64,000 nt of DNA from Streptomyces sp. NBC_01306 (GTDB taxonomy: Bacteria; Actinomycetota; Actinomycetes; Streptomycetales; Streptomycetaceae), in NCBI RefSeq assembly GCF_026340465.1, contig NZ_JAPEPC010000001.1, positions 248,001-312,000 of the forward strand, in the 5' to 3' direction. Shown in pieces: positions 9,566-18,265 of the stretch. Positions within the stretch are counted from its first letter, which is position 1. Each line of letters starts with the position of its first letter. Made by a program: the position numbers and the translations under genes. The notes below the pieces were generated by a model, which did not search any database, was not told where the DNA came from, and saw only the letters and a list, made by a program, of their open reading frames with translations.

Positions 9566-9632
9566 CTGTTCAGAGGCGCTCCGGTGGCTGTTCGGGCAAG
9601 GGTTTCACCGGGTTGAAGCCATGGTGAAACCC
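9566..9632 (+). promoter_or_regulatory. Repeat-rich promoter region before the drrAB-like operon
   Basis: CTGTTCAG (9566-9573) and CTGTTCGG (9588-9595) are direct repeats 22 bases apart, two helical turns, the phasing typical of SARP/AfsR heptamer sites. Immediately downstream, GGGTTTCACC (9600-9609) and GGTGAAACCC (9623-9632) form a perfect 10-bp inverted repeat with a 13-base spacer that could be an operator. Binding by the 6403 regulator is an inference. Confidence 0.4.
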
Positions 9633-9664
9633 TACTGAATGCGGTGTCCCGCAGTGTCTGTCGC

Positions 9665-10741
9665 ATGACGACCACGGCATCGCAATCACTCGCTATCGCG
9701 GCCAGGGGGCTGCGAAAGTCCTACGGGGAGAAGACGATCCTCGACGGCATCGACCTGACGGTGCCGACCGGCACCATCTTCTCGCTGCTCGGGCCGAACG
9801 GTGCGGGCAAGACCACAGCGGTGAAGATCCTCTCGACGCTCAGCTCCTACCAGGCCGACGAGTTGTACGTCGGCGGACACGACCTGGCCTCGGACCCGCA
9901 GGGCGTCCGCGCCTCGATCGGGGTCACCGGGCAGTTCTCCGCCGTGGACGGCCTGATCACGGGTGAGGAGAACATGCTCCTGATGGCCGACCTGCACCAC
10001 CTCTCGCGCAGCGAGGGCCGGCGCACCGCGGCGGAGCTGCTGGAGCGCTTCCACCTGACGGACGTGGCGAGGAAGCCCGCCTCCACCTACTCCGGCGGCA
10101 TGAAGCGCCGCCTCGACATCGCCATGACGCTCGTCGGCAGCCCGCGCATCATCTTCCTCGACGAGCCGACGACCGGCCTCGACCCGCGCAGCCGCCACAA
10201 CACGTGGGAGATCATCCGCGAACTGGTCTCCGGCGGGGTCACCGTCTTCCTCACCACCCAGTATCTGGAGGAGGCCGACGAACTCGCCGACCGGATCGCC
10301 GTGCTGAGCGACGGCAAGATCGCCGCCGAGGGCAGCGCGGAGGAGCTGAAACGGCTCATTCCGGGCGGTCACGTGCGGCTGCGGTTCGCCGACCCCGTCG
10401 CCTACCGGTCGGCGGTCTCCGCGCTCAACGAGGCGACCACCGACGACGAGGCGCTGGCGCGCCAGGCGTCCAGCGACGGCACCCGGCGCGAGCTGCGCTC
10501 GATCCTCGACTGGCTGGACTCCTCCGGCTTCGCGCTGCGCGAGGTCGGCAGGGACGACGAGGCGCTCGCGCTGAGGATCCCCAGCAACGGCGGCCAGCGG
10601 GAGCTGCGCTCGATCCTCGACTGGCTGGACGCATCGGGCATCGAGGCGGATGAACTGACCGTGCACACCCCGGACCTCGACGACGTGTTCTTCGCGCTGA
10701 CCGGTGGTCTCAACCAGCCCGCCAAGGAGGCCGTCCGGTGA
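9665..10741 (+). CDS. DrrA-type ABC transporter ATP-binding protein with an internal duplication
   Basis: This is a predicted 358-residue nucleotide-binding subunit of a drug exporter. It has Walker A GPNGAGKT (about 43-50), signature YSGGMKRRLD (about 140), Walker B IIFLDEPTTGLDP (about 162-175) and the switch His replaced by LTTQYLEEAD context. These are the hallmarks of the daunorubicin-resistance DrrA group. The C-terminal region is longer than usual because 37 residues occur twice in tandem. ATG 9665 is chosen over GTG 9644 because homologues begin shortly before the first beta strand; no strong ribosome site supports either. It overlaps the permease start by four bases (GTGA), so the two are translationally coupled. 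Confidence 0.88.
   Translation: MTTTASQSLAIAARGLRKSYGEKTILDGIDLTVPTGTIFSLLGPNGAGKTTAVKILSTLSSYQADELYVGGHDLASDPQGVRASIGVTGQFSAVDGLITGEENMLLMADLHHLSRSEGRRTAAELLERFHLTDVARKPASTYSGGMKRRLDIAMTLVGSPRIIFLDEPTTGLDPRSRHNTWEIIRELVSGGVTVFLTTQYLEEADELADRIAVLSDGKIAAEGSAEELKRLIPGGHVRLRFADPVAYRSAVSALNEATTDDEALARQASSDGTRRELRSILDWLDSSGFALREVGRDDEALALRIPSNGGQRELRSILDWLDASGIEADELTVHTPDLDDVFFALTGGLNQPAKEAVR
10442..10663 (+). repeat. 111-bp in-frame tandem duplication inside the DrrA-like gene
   Basis: Two tandem 111-base units (10442-10552 and 10553-10663) encode two versions of a 37-residue segment starting DDEALA and containing RELRSILDWLD. A 29-base stretch is identical (10490-10518 and 10601-10629), and GACGACGAGGCGCT is identical at both unit starts. 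The remainder has diverged, so the duplication is not brand new. Confidence 0.85.
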
Positions 10742-11529
10742 GCGCCCTGTCCCTCGCCGTGCGTGACTCGACCACCATGGTGCGCCGCAACCTGCTGCAC
10801 GCGCGGCGCTATCCGGCGCTGACCCTGAACGTGGTGCTGACCCCGCTCATCATGCTGCTGCTGTTCGTCTACGTCTTCGGCGACGTGATGAGCGCGGGCA
10901 TCGGCGGGGGCGGGGCGGACCGCGCCGATTACATCGCCTACATCGCCCCCGGCATCCTGATGATGACCATCGGCACCACCCTCGTCGGGACCTCGGTGTC
11001 CGTGGCCGACGACATGACCGAGGGCATCATGGCCCGCTTCCGCACGATGGCGATCCACCGGGGTTCGGTGCTGATCGGGCACGTCGCCGGCAGCGTGCTG
11101 CGCTCGGTCATCAGCGTGACCGTGGTCGGCGCGGTGGCGGTGGCCATCGGCTTCCGCTCGGCGGACGCGACGGTCGTGGAGTGGGTGGCGGCTTTCGGGC
11201 TGCTCGTGCTGGTCGCGCTGGCGTTCACCTGGATGGCGATCGCCGTCGGCATGGCCAGCCCGAACGGCGAGGCGGCCGGGAACAACGCGGTGCCGCTGGT
11301 CATCCTGCCCTTCATCTCCAGTGCCTTCGTACCGGTCGACGCGATGCCGGGCTGGTTCCAGCCGGTCGCCGAGTACCAGCCGTTCACGCCCGCCATCGAG
11401 ACCCTGCGCGGCCTGCTGCTGGGCAGCGAGATCGGTTACAACGGGTGGCTCACCGTGGCCTGGTGCGTGGGTCTGGCCGTACTCGGCTACTACTGGTCGA
11501 AGTCACTGTTCAACCGCGAGACGCGGTAA
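10738..11529 (+). CDS. DrrB-type ABC-2 transporter permease
   Basis: This 263-residue membrane protein has about six transmembrane segments, near residues 28-50, 65-85, 112-135, 145-165, 175-195 and 235-255. The AIAVGMASPNGEAAGNNAVP and LPFISSAFVP segments are typical of the ABC-2/DrrB family. It starts at GTG 10738, overlapping the ATPase stop (GTGA), and is the last gene of a two-gene exporter operon. With the ATPase it should export a hydrophobic compound, often a self-made or foreign antibiotic. The substrate cannot be read from sequence. Confidence 0.88.
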   Translation: MSALSLAVRDSTTMVRRNLLHARRYPALTLNVVLTPLIMLLLFVYVFGDVMSAGIGGGGADRADYIAYIAPGILMMTIGTTLVGTSVSVADDMTEGIMARFRTMAIHRGSVLIGHVAGSVLRSVISVTVVGAVAVAIGFRSADATVVEWVAAFGLLVLVALAFTWMAIAVGMASPNGEAAGNNAVPLVILPFISSAFVPVDAMPGWFQPVAEYQPFTPAIETLRGLLLGSEIGYNGWLTVAWCVGLAVLGYYWSKSLFNRETR

Positions 11530-11565
11530 CCCCGGACACGGGCTGAATCCCCCGCAGCCCGTACC

Positions 11566-11595
11566 GCCCCGGGGCGGAGTTCTCCGCCCCGGGGC
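11566..11595 (+). terminator. Terminator of the drrAB-like operon
   Basis: Complementary 14-base arms 11566-11579 and 11582-11595 (GCCCCGGGGCGGAG and its complement) form a very stable hairpin 37 bases after the permease stop. Confidence 0.75.
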
Positions 11596-11853
11596 ATCTC
11601 GCGATCGGGCGGCGTCCCGCTGCAGCTGCTCCCGGCCGATCGGACGGACCCGGGCGTAGTCCACGATGGAGCATCCCCGCACGCCTCCGCATGACCCCCG
11701 AGAGTTGTGTGGATCGTCTGCGGCCCACTGCCGACGCCGCGCTGCGCGACCCCCTCGCTGCGGATGCGGGCGCTCCTTCGCGGCTGGAACGGCGGTATCG
11801 ACGGCGCGCACCATCTCCCACAGCCTCTGCTCGACGCCCGGCTATTGGGCATC
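11596..11853. other. Intergenic, no gene recognised
   Basis: The frames here are open only as by-products of high GC. I see no recognisable domain, and the convergent DUF1152 gene ends at 11854. Confidence 0.5.
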
Positions 11854-12822
11854 TCAGTGCGGGAAGCGGCGCGGTGGACGAGGCACTATGGTTTCGCGGA
11901 ACTCGGCGATGCGCGAGTGGACTTGGCGCATCAGGTGGGTGTCTTCGATCCGATCCAGGTAGAGGCAACGGGCCGCCAGGCCCGGGAGATCAAAGGCAAA
12001 GTACAGGGCCATCAGCGGGTTCACGAACAACTCGCTTCCCCGGGTGCGATCAGTGAACTTAACGTCACCGAACGAGCCGCGCACTGCAGCCGCGATAGAA
12101 CCGTTCACAATGCTGGGGTGCTCCGGGGTGTGGTGCTGAGCGTGCGTCACTGCTTCCAGGTAGAGAGCGGCCTCACGGGTGGCCTGCGGTATCGAGAACG
12201 CGCCGAGGTACGCACCGTCGCGATCCAGTGCGGCGATGTTCTCCAACACCTGAGTGTGGTTGACACCGTGGTACGCGTCGACACCGAAGCCGACCGCCAC
12301 GACGAGCCGGGTCAGAGGGTCATCCAGCGCGGCCAGCGCCGCCACGCTGGCCAGGTCCTCCTCTGGTGTACCGAGCCCGGATTCGTCACCGCGCATCAAA
12401 ATGTCCGTACCACCGTCGACCAGCACAACAGCGTCGATGCAGTGCAACTTGATCAGTGCTTGATAGGCGGCGCGCAGCGGGCGTACCCCGGTTTGGGGGA
12501 AGGCGTACACGGTGGACGGGTAGCCGTGCTGGTCCAGCCACTGAGCCAGGGTCCGCTCCGGGAAGTAGCTCTGGTGCAGTGCGGAGTCGGGAGTAACGGT
12601 GGCCAGGTCGGGAGCGGCCCAGTCATCGGTCGGGAGACCAGCGAGTGCGCTGAAGGAGAGGTTCGCGAGATGCACCTGCTTGCCCTGATGCAGGAGGGAG
12701 AGAGCCAACGGCAGGCCGGAGTAGATGTCGAAGCCGCCGCCCGCTCCCGCGACGAGGACCCGTTCGGCATCGGCGAGCCGGGTGAAGAGGGGGTTGGAAT
12801 GGAGGGATGCCATGGCATTCAT
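11854..12822 (-). CDS. DUF1152 family protein
   Basis: This 322-residue cytosolic protein starts near VLVAGAGGGFDIYSGLPLAL, a glycine-rich nucleotide-binding-like loop after a beta strand. It carries the family-typical VDGGTDILMRGDE segment near the middle. DUF1152 proteins have no established function; the loop suggests a Rossmann-like fold. It is transcribed away from the toxin gene, and the 508-base gap between them must carry both promoters. ATG 12822 is used; ATG 12813 would shorten it by three residues. Whether it belongs to the toxin island is unknown. Confidence 0.75.
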   Translation of the reverse strand: MNAMASLHSNPLFTRLADAERVLVAGAGGGFDIYSGLPLALSLLHQGKQVHLANLSFSALAGLPTDDWAAPDLATVTPDSALHQSYFPERTLAQWLDQHGYPSTVYAFPQTGVRPLRAAYQALIKLHCIDAVVLVDGGTDILMRGDESGLGTPEEDLASVAALAALDDPLTRLVVAVGFGVDAYHGVNHTQVLENIAALDRDGAYLGAFSIPQATREAALYLEAVTHAQHHTPEHPSIVNGSIAAAVRGSFGDVKFTDRTRGSELFVNPLMALYFAFDLPGLAARCLYLDRIEDTHLMRQVHSRIAEFRETIVPRPPRRFPH

Positions 12823-13330
12823 TGTCCACGCTGCGCCAGAAAATCATCGCTGACAACGTGGCGCCACCCGCAACACTCACGAGATCGCGGCGATCTGTCC
12901 GCTTCCCATCCTCGGCGCATCTGATCAACGCGGACAGCTGGGAAGTCGACCTGTTGTTGCGGGCGGCGGGCCAAGAAGCAGGCCCCTTTTCGGCCAAACC
13001 CGTTCTGATTTAAACACCCTTTCACACAACTCCTTCACGGTTGCATCACAGTCAATCCTCATATTTTGCACGGGGGTTGCACACGCTCAGGGCGGTGTCC
13101 TTGCAGTGGCGTGTTCGAGACAACGCCGAATCCGCCCCTTGTCACGGCCTGCTGGCTCCTGCGTATGGTGCGTGCCGCGCCTCAGCGGGGACCTTGATCG
13201 TTCTTCGGTTGGTGGCGTTGACCTAACCGGCACACCGGTGGGAGTGCCGCGCAACAGCTAACGTCCCGTTCGTCCTCAGCTGACTGTTCTGCCCCGCTCG
13301 GTGTGCCCTACATCTAGCGAGGGGTGCTCT
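12823..13330. other. Divergent intergenic region (DUF1152 / polymorphic toxin)
   Basis: No gene is supported. The stretch around 13000-13090 is AT-richer than its surroundings. ACCGG-CACA-CCGGT (13226-13239) is a small perfect inverted repeat. AGGGG at 13320-13324 is the likely ribosome site for the toxin start. Promoters for both flanking genes must lie here but cannot be assigned with confidence. Confidence 0.4.
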
Positions 13331-16300
13331 GTGCGACCTATATCGGAATTCCTGATACCCGGACGGCGAAGATCCAGATGGGTCGTGTCCGTGATGACGG
13401 GTGTGCTGGCTCTGGCCCTGTTGTGCGGTCTGACGGCCCGGCCTGACTTGCTGGAGCTCGGTCGGGACGCTGATCCGGTCAGTGACTCTGCTGACTGGTA
13501 CACGGACACAGCTGCTGAGAAGTTGCGGCAGGACCAGTGCCTGGTGGCCGATGTGCTGCGGTTGGGCGGTCCGTCGATGGCCAAGACCGCGCAGGGCGGC
13601 CTCAACCAGACGCCGGAACAGCTGCGGGTACTGGCTGACCGGCGGTACTGGCAGAAGACTCCGCTCGCCACCGCTTACACGGCGGACCGGGACGCCGCGG
13701 GCAAGGAGCTGGATGCCCTTGGTGCCCGGCCGGCCGCGTGGCAGAAGCCTCTCACCGGGCTGACGTCGCCGGCCGGTTTCACCGACGCCGATTTCCAGTG
13801 GCCTCCGGGATCACCTGGGGACGGGAAGGACGACTTCTACTCCCAGACGGGTCTGAGCCCCTGGGTCGCCGACCGGTTCTGGAAGAACGAGAGCGACTTC
13901 TACCAGGACTCCACCCCGACGGCTGACGCGAAGACACTCCAAGCCGTCGACGCCGTGGGCGCCCCTCTCTACGGCAAGGCCCCCGACCCGACCGGCCTGA
14001 CGCAGGACGAGTGGAAGCGGGCAGTCGCCGAACACGACGCCTTCGAATGGATACACGGCGAGCCCGGCGAGAACGCCGGCGCGGACAACGCCCGCATCTT
14101 CCTCGCATCCGGCGGCTTCCCGCACACGGCTCCGCAGCCGGGGAGCGCGGAGTACCGTATCGCCGTCGAGGACCTCAAAACCCGGTACGCCGGGTGCGCC
14201 TGGCGGGATCCGATCGACCCCGACCAAGTCCTCAGCGACATCACTGCAACCGCCGCCACGGAGTGGCAGCAGGAGATCACCTCCCAGCAGGTGCAGCGCA
14301 ACCAGATCCTGGACGCGAACACCACTGCCACCAAGGCCCTCGCCACCGGGGCGAAGGCGCTGGGCGAGCTGCTGGGCCAGTCATGGATCGCCGACCACCT
14401 GGCCCGCTGGCAGGACTACTGGTCGCCAGGCGGCGCCGGATGGATCGGCGACGCCCCAGGGGTGATCGAAGTCCACGCCGCGAACAACAAGTGCCTGGAC
14501 GTCCAGAGTGCCGCAAAGACCGACGGCGCCCCAGTCCAGGTGTATACGTGCAACGGTTCCGCGGCGCAGGCGTGGCGGGTCTACGGCGACGACGTAGGTC
14601 TTCACCTGCAGAACGTGAACTCCAATAAGTGCCTCGACGTAAACGGCAACGCCGCGGTCAACGGCACCCAGATCCAGATCTGGGGGTGCCACGAAAACCC
14701 GGCGCAGACCTGGGAGTACAACCTCCACGCCACCACGAGCCTGAAGAACGTCGGGACCGGCAAGTGCCTCGACCTGCACACGTTCGCCGACGGCCTCAAC
14801 TCGCAGCTGTACACGTGCAACAACACCGCTGCGCAGCAGTTCGACATCAAGCCGTCCGGCCACACCGGAACGGTTCCGCCCAGGGCCCAGTTCGACCAGG
14901 CGAAGAAGGGCGTCACTGACGCGCAGACGGCGGCGAAGGCGCAGCTGGCAGCCCTCAAGGTGCAGGCCGCCGCAGCGACGACGGCCGCCACGACATCGGA
15001 CACCGCGGAGAACGCCGCGTACGCCGTAGCTGACGCCAACGGCGCGCCCCGGGGCCGTGGTCTGCTGGTCGGAGAGCAGAAGGCGCAGGTCACCCAGGGG
15101 GCATCTGCCGCTCTTGCGGCGATGGTGAAGGCGGGCGAGACCGCCGAGGCCGCCACCCGCGCATCCGGTGCGGACAGCGAGACCATCGCGCAGCGTGCGC
15201 TGGCTCAGGCCGCGCAAGTGAAGACGGAGTTCCGCAAGGAGGCGGCGCACAGTGCCGAGTTGCAGGCGAAGGCCGCTGCCGATGCGGCGAAGGTGCACCG
15301 GGACAATGCGAAGAAGGACAAGGAAGAGGCCGAAGCCAAACTCGCCGAGTCTCTGAAGGCGGAAAGCGACGCCAAGACCGCGGCCGCGCAGGCCCACGCG
15401 AAGCGGCTTGCCGCCGAGGCCGAGGAGAAGACGGCCAAGGCGGAGAAGGAAACCGCCGCCGCGAAACAGGCCGAAGCCGCGGAGCACAAGAAGAACGCGG
15501 AGGGTGAGGCGACCAAGGCCAAGGACGCCAAGGACAAGGCCGAAGCCTCCGAGGCCACCGCGAGCGAGAAGAGGGACGCTGCGGTCAAGGCCAGCGACGC
15601 CGCGAAGGCGAAGCGGGACGACGCGTGGGACGCCGAAGAGAAGGCGAACGCGGCGCGCGCCAAGGCGGACGCGAAGGGCGCCTACGCCGACTCCCTCGAC
15701 GCGGGCGAAGCAGCAGATGCTGCCCGTGCGGCTGCCAACGATGCGGACCAGCATGCGGACGACGCCGAAGCAGCGGCCGGCAGAGCTCGTTCCGAAGCCG
15801 ATGCCGCGACCCAGGCAGCCGCAGACGCGGATGCCGCAGCCACCCGCGCCGAGGCAGCCGCCAAGCGCGCCCGCTCCGACGCGGACGGCGCACAGGCCGC
15901 GAAGCTGAAGGCCGACGCCGCGGTGAAAACCGCCACCAGCGCCGCAGCGGATGCGATCGAGGCGTCCAAGCACGCCGCCTCCGAAGCCAGGACGGCCGTC
16001 AAGCTCGCCGACGACGCCGAAGCGCAAGCGAAAACCGCCAAGGCCCAGGCGGACGCGGCGAGCAAGGAAGCAGCCAAGGCACTGGCGGCATCCGCGAAGG
16101 CCGCGGGCTTCGCTCACATCACCGCACAGGCAGCCGAGGACGCCGGCAACGCCGCCGCGCAGGTCGCCAAGCCTGCCAACGACGCCATCCAGCTCGGCTC
16201 CCCCTACGTCACCACCGACTCCGCGGCAAGCCTGGTCGTACTGACCGGGCAGGCATCCAAGACGATCGCCGAGCAGCAGAAGGCCGTCGCCGACGCCCAC

Positions 16301-18265
16301 GCCAAGAACGCACTCGAGGAAGCAGCGACCGCCAAGGCCCTCGCCGACAAGGCGGCGGAAGACACCAAGGCCGCCTACCAGTCCGCCGCCAACGCCGCCG
16401 GCTACGCAGCAGACGCCCGCACCTACGCCAAGGACGCCCTCGGCTACGCGGCCGACGCCGCCACCGCCGCCTCCAAGGCCACCGCGTCACTGGCCCGCAC
16501 CATCACCTACGACAACCAGGCCACCGCCGACGCCGCAGCAGCCGACACGGCAGCAGGCCGGGCCGAGGGCTACGCCAAGGACGCCCGCGACTCCGCCGAC
16601 CAGGCAGCGCTGGACGCCGAAGCCGCCCGCACCGCCGCCACCCTCGCGGAACAGGAGGCGACAGACGCACGCGCAGCAGCCGACCGCGCCGACGCCGCAG
16701 CGACCGAAGCCGAACAGGCCGCGAAGGACGCCGACAAATATGCCAAGGACGCCCAGGACGCCGCAGACAGGACAGAAAAGGCGGAGGCCAATAAGGAACG
16801 TTCCGAGGGGTCCGGTACGGGCATTCCCGGTGTGTTCGCCGTTCCAGACGAGTCCACCGTCGAGATCGTCAGCTCCAAGCAGATCGGCACGTGCCCGGGG
16901 ATGCCTGAGGCGGGCTTCCAGGGCTGCAATGCGATGTACGACCTGGTTGTCACCTACGAGGCCGACTTCTACCTGTGTACCGACGAACAGGCCCAGGCCA
17001 CAGCCGACGGGTGCCCGAAGTCGGCATGGGAGTTCCTCCAGCGTTCGACGCTGAAGAACATCAAGATCGACGGCTGGACGCACAAGTTCTCCGGCAAGGA
17101 CATCATCCGCGCCGGATGGCAGAGCCTCTTCGGTGACGTGGCCGGATCGATCCTGTTCTCCTTCTTCGCCGAAGACCTGATGGACTGCTGGCACGGCAGC
17201 AAGGCCGCCTGCGCCTGGAGCCTCGCCACGTTTGTCCCGGTCGAAGGCTTGCTCTCCCCGATCGCCCGTGCCGTCACGGCCCTTGACGCAGCTGCCAAGA
17301 CCGGCATCGGCTTCACCGACGCGTGGAAAGCCCTTCGCGTGCTCCACCTGTCCGACGAAGCTATCGCTGGGATAGGTGCCAAGGCGGTCGAGGCTCTCGG
17401 CAAGGCTCGGAAGGTGTGCGCTGCCAACAGCTTCCCCGGCACCACGCGCGTGCTGATGGGTAATGGCACGACCAAGGAGATCAGGGACATCAGGATCGGC
17501 GATGCGGTTCTCGCCACTAATCCTGAGAGCAGCCGCACCGAACCCCACACCGTCACCAGCACCATTTACACACCGGACGACACTGACTTCGCCGACATCA
17601 CGATCGACGTCGGGCGTGCGCGGATCACTGCTACGCAGCACCACCCCTTTTGGTCACCCAGTGCCCATCGCTGGATAGACGGAGGCGACCTCCGGCCCGG
17701 GCAAACGCTGCGTACCAGCAGTGGTGCGACCGTCACCGTGCTCCGCGTCCACCGTTTCCATCGGCTTCACTCGGCTTACAACCTCACTGTCGACAGCCTC
17801 CACACCTATTATGTCTTGGCCGGAGCGACACCGGTTCTGGTACACAACACAAATGGGTGCCCCACCGGGACAATGGTGCTCGGAATCGGCGAGCACTCGG
17901 AGGAATTGGCTAAGGAAATTCAGGGGGGATATACCTTCAACGGCGACAAATTCGCAGAAGAGGTCGGCAGGGCCAACGGGATACCGATCGCCCTGTGGAT
18001 GACCGAGGTATCGAGTGTCCTGCGCAACAACGGCAAGGTCGCAGTCAGCCTGAAGGGTTTCGACGGAGATACAGCGGCTGAGCAGTTTGCGCTCGCCTAT
18101 AAAAAATGGCGCTCGGGTGGCTGGGCAGCCACTCAGTGGGAAATGGGTCAGATCGGTCTCCAGATACAGTTGGGCAACTTCGAATGGCGCAATATCACGT
18201 TCTATAGCAAAGAGGGAAAAGTAGTGAACATAGCCGAACCGGACTGGGACGCACTGAATGGGTGA
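13331..18265 (+). CDS. Secreted polymorphic toxin: ricin-type lectin, Ala-rich coiled coil, Hint protease, unassigned C-terminal toxin domain
   Basis: The protein is predicted at 1644 residues. GTG 13331 is chosen because AGGGG sits at the right spacing and the protein then begins with a basic stretch (GRRRSRW) and a hydrophobic segment (about 17-34) for export. A ricin B-type lectin domain follows at about 378-506, with KCLDV repeats and AQAW/AQTW motifs. Next come about 600 residues of Ala/Lys/Glu/Asp coiled coil (about 530-1160), then a Cys-containing pretoxin region with a hydrophobic patch (about 1165-1360). A Hint autoprotease spans about 1363-1506, from its Cys (codon 17417-17419) through ATQHHPFW to the terminal LVHN. 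The last 138 residues are the presumed toxin, beginning NGCPTGTMVLGIGEHSEELA. The layout (delivery, processing, variable tip) is that of polymorphic toxins used in competition between bacteria. The tip coding region is visibly less GC-rich than the coiled coil, consistent with cassette exchange. The catalytic activity of the tip is unknown to me; it vaguely recalls domains annotated as polymorphic toxin type 27. Confidence 0.88.
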   Translation: MRPISEFLIPGRRRSRWVVSVMTGVLALALLCGLTARPDLLELGRDADPVSDSADWYTDTAAEKLRQDQCLVADVLRLGGPSMAKTAQGGLNQTPEQLRVLADRRYWQKTPLATAYTADRDAAGKELDALGARPAAWQKPLTGLTSPAGFTDADFQWPPGSPGDGKDDFYSQTGLSPWVADRFWKNESDFYQDSTPTADAKTLQAVDAVGAPLYGKAPDPTGLTQDEWKRAVAEHDAFEWIHGEPGENAGADNARIFLASGGFPHTAPQPGSAEYRIAVEDLKTRYAGCAWRDPIDPDQVLSDITATAATEWQQEITSQQVQRNQILDANTTATKALATGAKALGELLGQSWIADHLARWQDYWSPGGAGWIGDAPGVIEVHAANNKCLDVQSAAKTDGAPVQVYTCNGSAAQAWRVYGDDVGLHLQNVNSNKCLDVNGNAAVNGTQIQIWGCHENPAQTWEYNLHATTSLKNVGTGKCLDLHTFADGLNSQLYTCNNTAAQQFDIKPSGHTGTVPPRAQFDQAKKGVTDAQTAAKAQLAALKVQAAAATTAATTSDTAENAAYAVADANGAPRGRGLLVGEQKAQVTQGASAALAAMVKAGETAEAATRASGADSETIAQRALAQAAQVKTEFRKEAAHSAELQAKAAADAAKVHRDNAKKDKEEAEAKLAESLKAESDAKTAAAQAHAKRLAAEAEEKTAKAEKETAAAKQAEAAEHKKNAEGEATKAKDAKDKAEASEATASEKRDAAVKASDAAKAKRDDAWDAEEKANAARAKADAKGAYADSLDAGEAADAARAAANDADQHADDAEAAAGRARSEADAATQAAADADAAATRAEAAAKRARSDADGAQAAKLKADAAVKTATSAAADAIEASKHAASEARTAVKLADDAEAQAKTAKAQADAASKEAAKALAASAKAAGFAHITAQAAEDAGNAAAQVAKPANDAIQLGSPYVTTDSAASLVVLTGQASKTIAEQQKAVADAHAKNALEEAATAKALADKAAEDTKAAYQSAANAAGYAADARTYAKDALGYAADAATAASKATASLARTITYDNQATADAAAADTAAGRAEGYAKDARDSADQAALDAEAARTAATLAEQEATDARAAADRADAAATEAEQAAKDADKYAKDAQDAADRTEKAEANKERSEGSGTGIPGVFAVPDESTVEIVSSKQIGTCPGMPEAGFQGCNAMYDLVVTYEADFYLCTDEQAQATADGCPKSAWEFLQRSTLKNIKIDGWTHKFSGKDIIRAGWQSLFGDVAGSILFSFFAEDLMDCWHGSKAACAWSLATFVPVEGLLSPIARAVTALDAAAKTGIGFTDAWKALRVLHLSDEAIAGIGAKAVEALGKARKVCAANSFPGTTRVLMGNGTTKEIRDIRIGDAVLATNPESSRTEPHTVTSTIYTPDDTDFADITIDVGRARITATQHHPFWSPSAHRWIDGGDLRPGQTLRTSSGATVTVLRVHRFHRLHSAYNLTVDSLHTYYVLAGATPVLVHNTNGCPTGTMVLGIGEHSEELAKEIQGGYTFNGDKFAEEVGRANGIPIALWMTEVSSVLRNNGKVAVSLKGFDGDTAAEQFALAYKKWRSGGWAATQWEMGQIGLQIQLGNFEWRNITFYSKEGKVVNIAEPDWDALNG

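Noticed and set aside
6595..9675. 1026-residue minus-strand open frame opposite the BTAD regulator
   Set aside because: Low-complexity Arg/Gln/Pro/Gly composition, no motifs, fully antisense to a recognisable regulator.
11707..12924. 405-residue plus-strand open frame over the DUF1152 gene
   Set aside because: No recognisable domain; the minus strand carries the family signature VDGGTDILMRGDE.
13041..13226. Possible 61-residue gene upstream of the toxin
   Set aside because: No ribosome site, no homology recognised, atypical composition; more likely promoter DNA.
14381..16300. 639-residue minus-strand frame rich in Gly, Leu, Arg and Val opposite the toxin coiled coil
   Set aside because: It is the complement of Ala/Lys/Asp codons in the coiled coil; repetitive, with no start signals.
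15200..16800. CRISPR-like periodicity in the toxin coiled coil
   Set aside because: The repeats are short Ala-codon patterns without spacers or conserved 28-37 bp units; they reflect protein composition.
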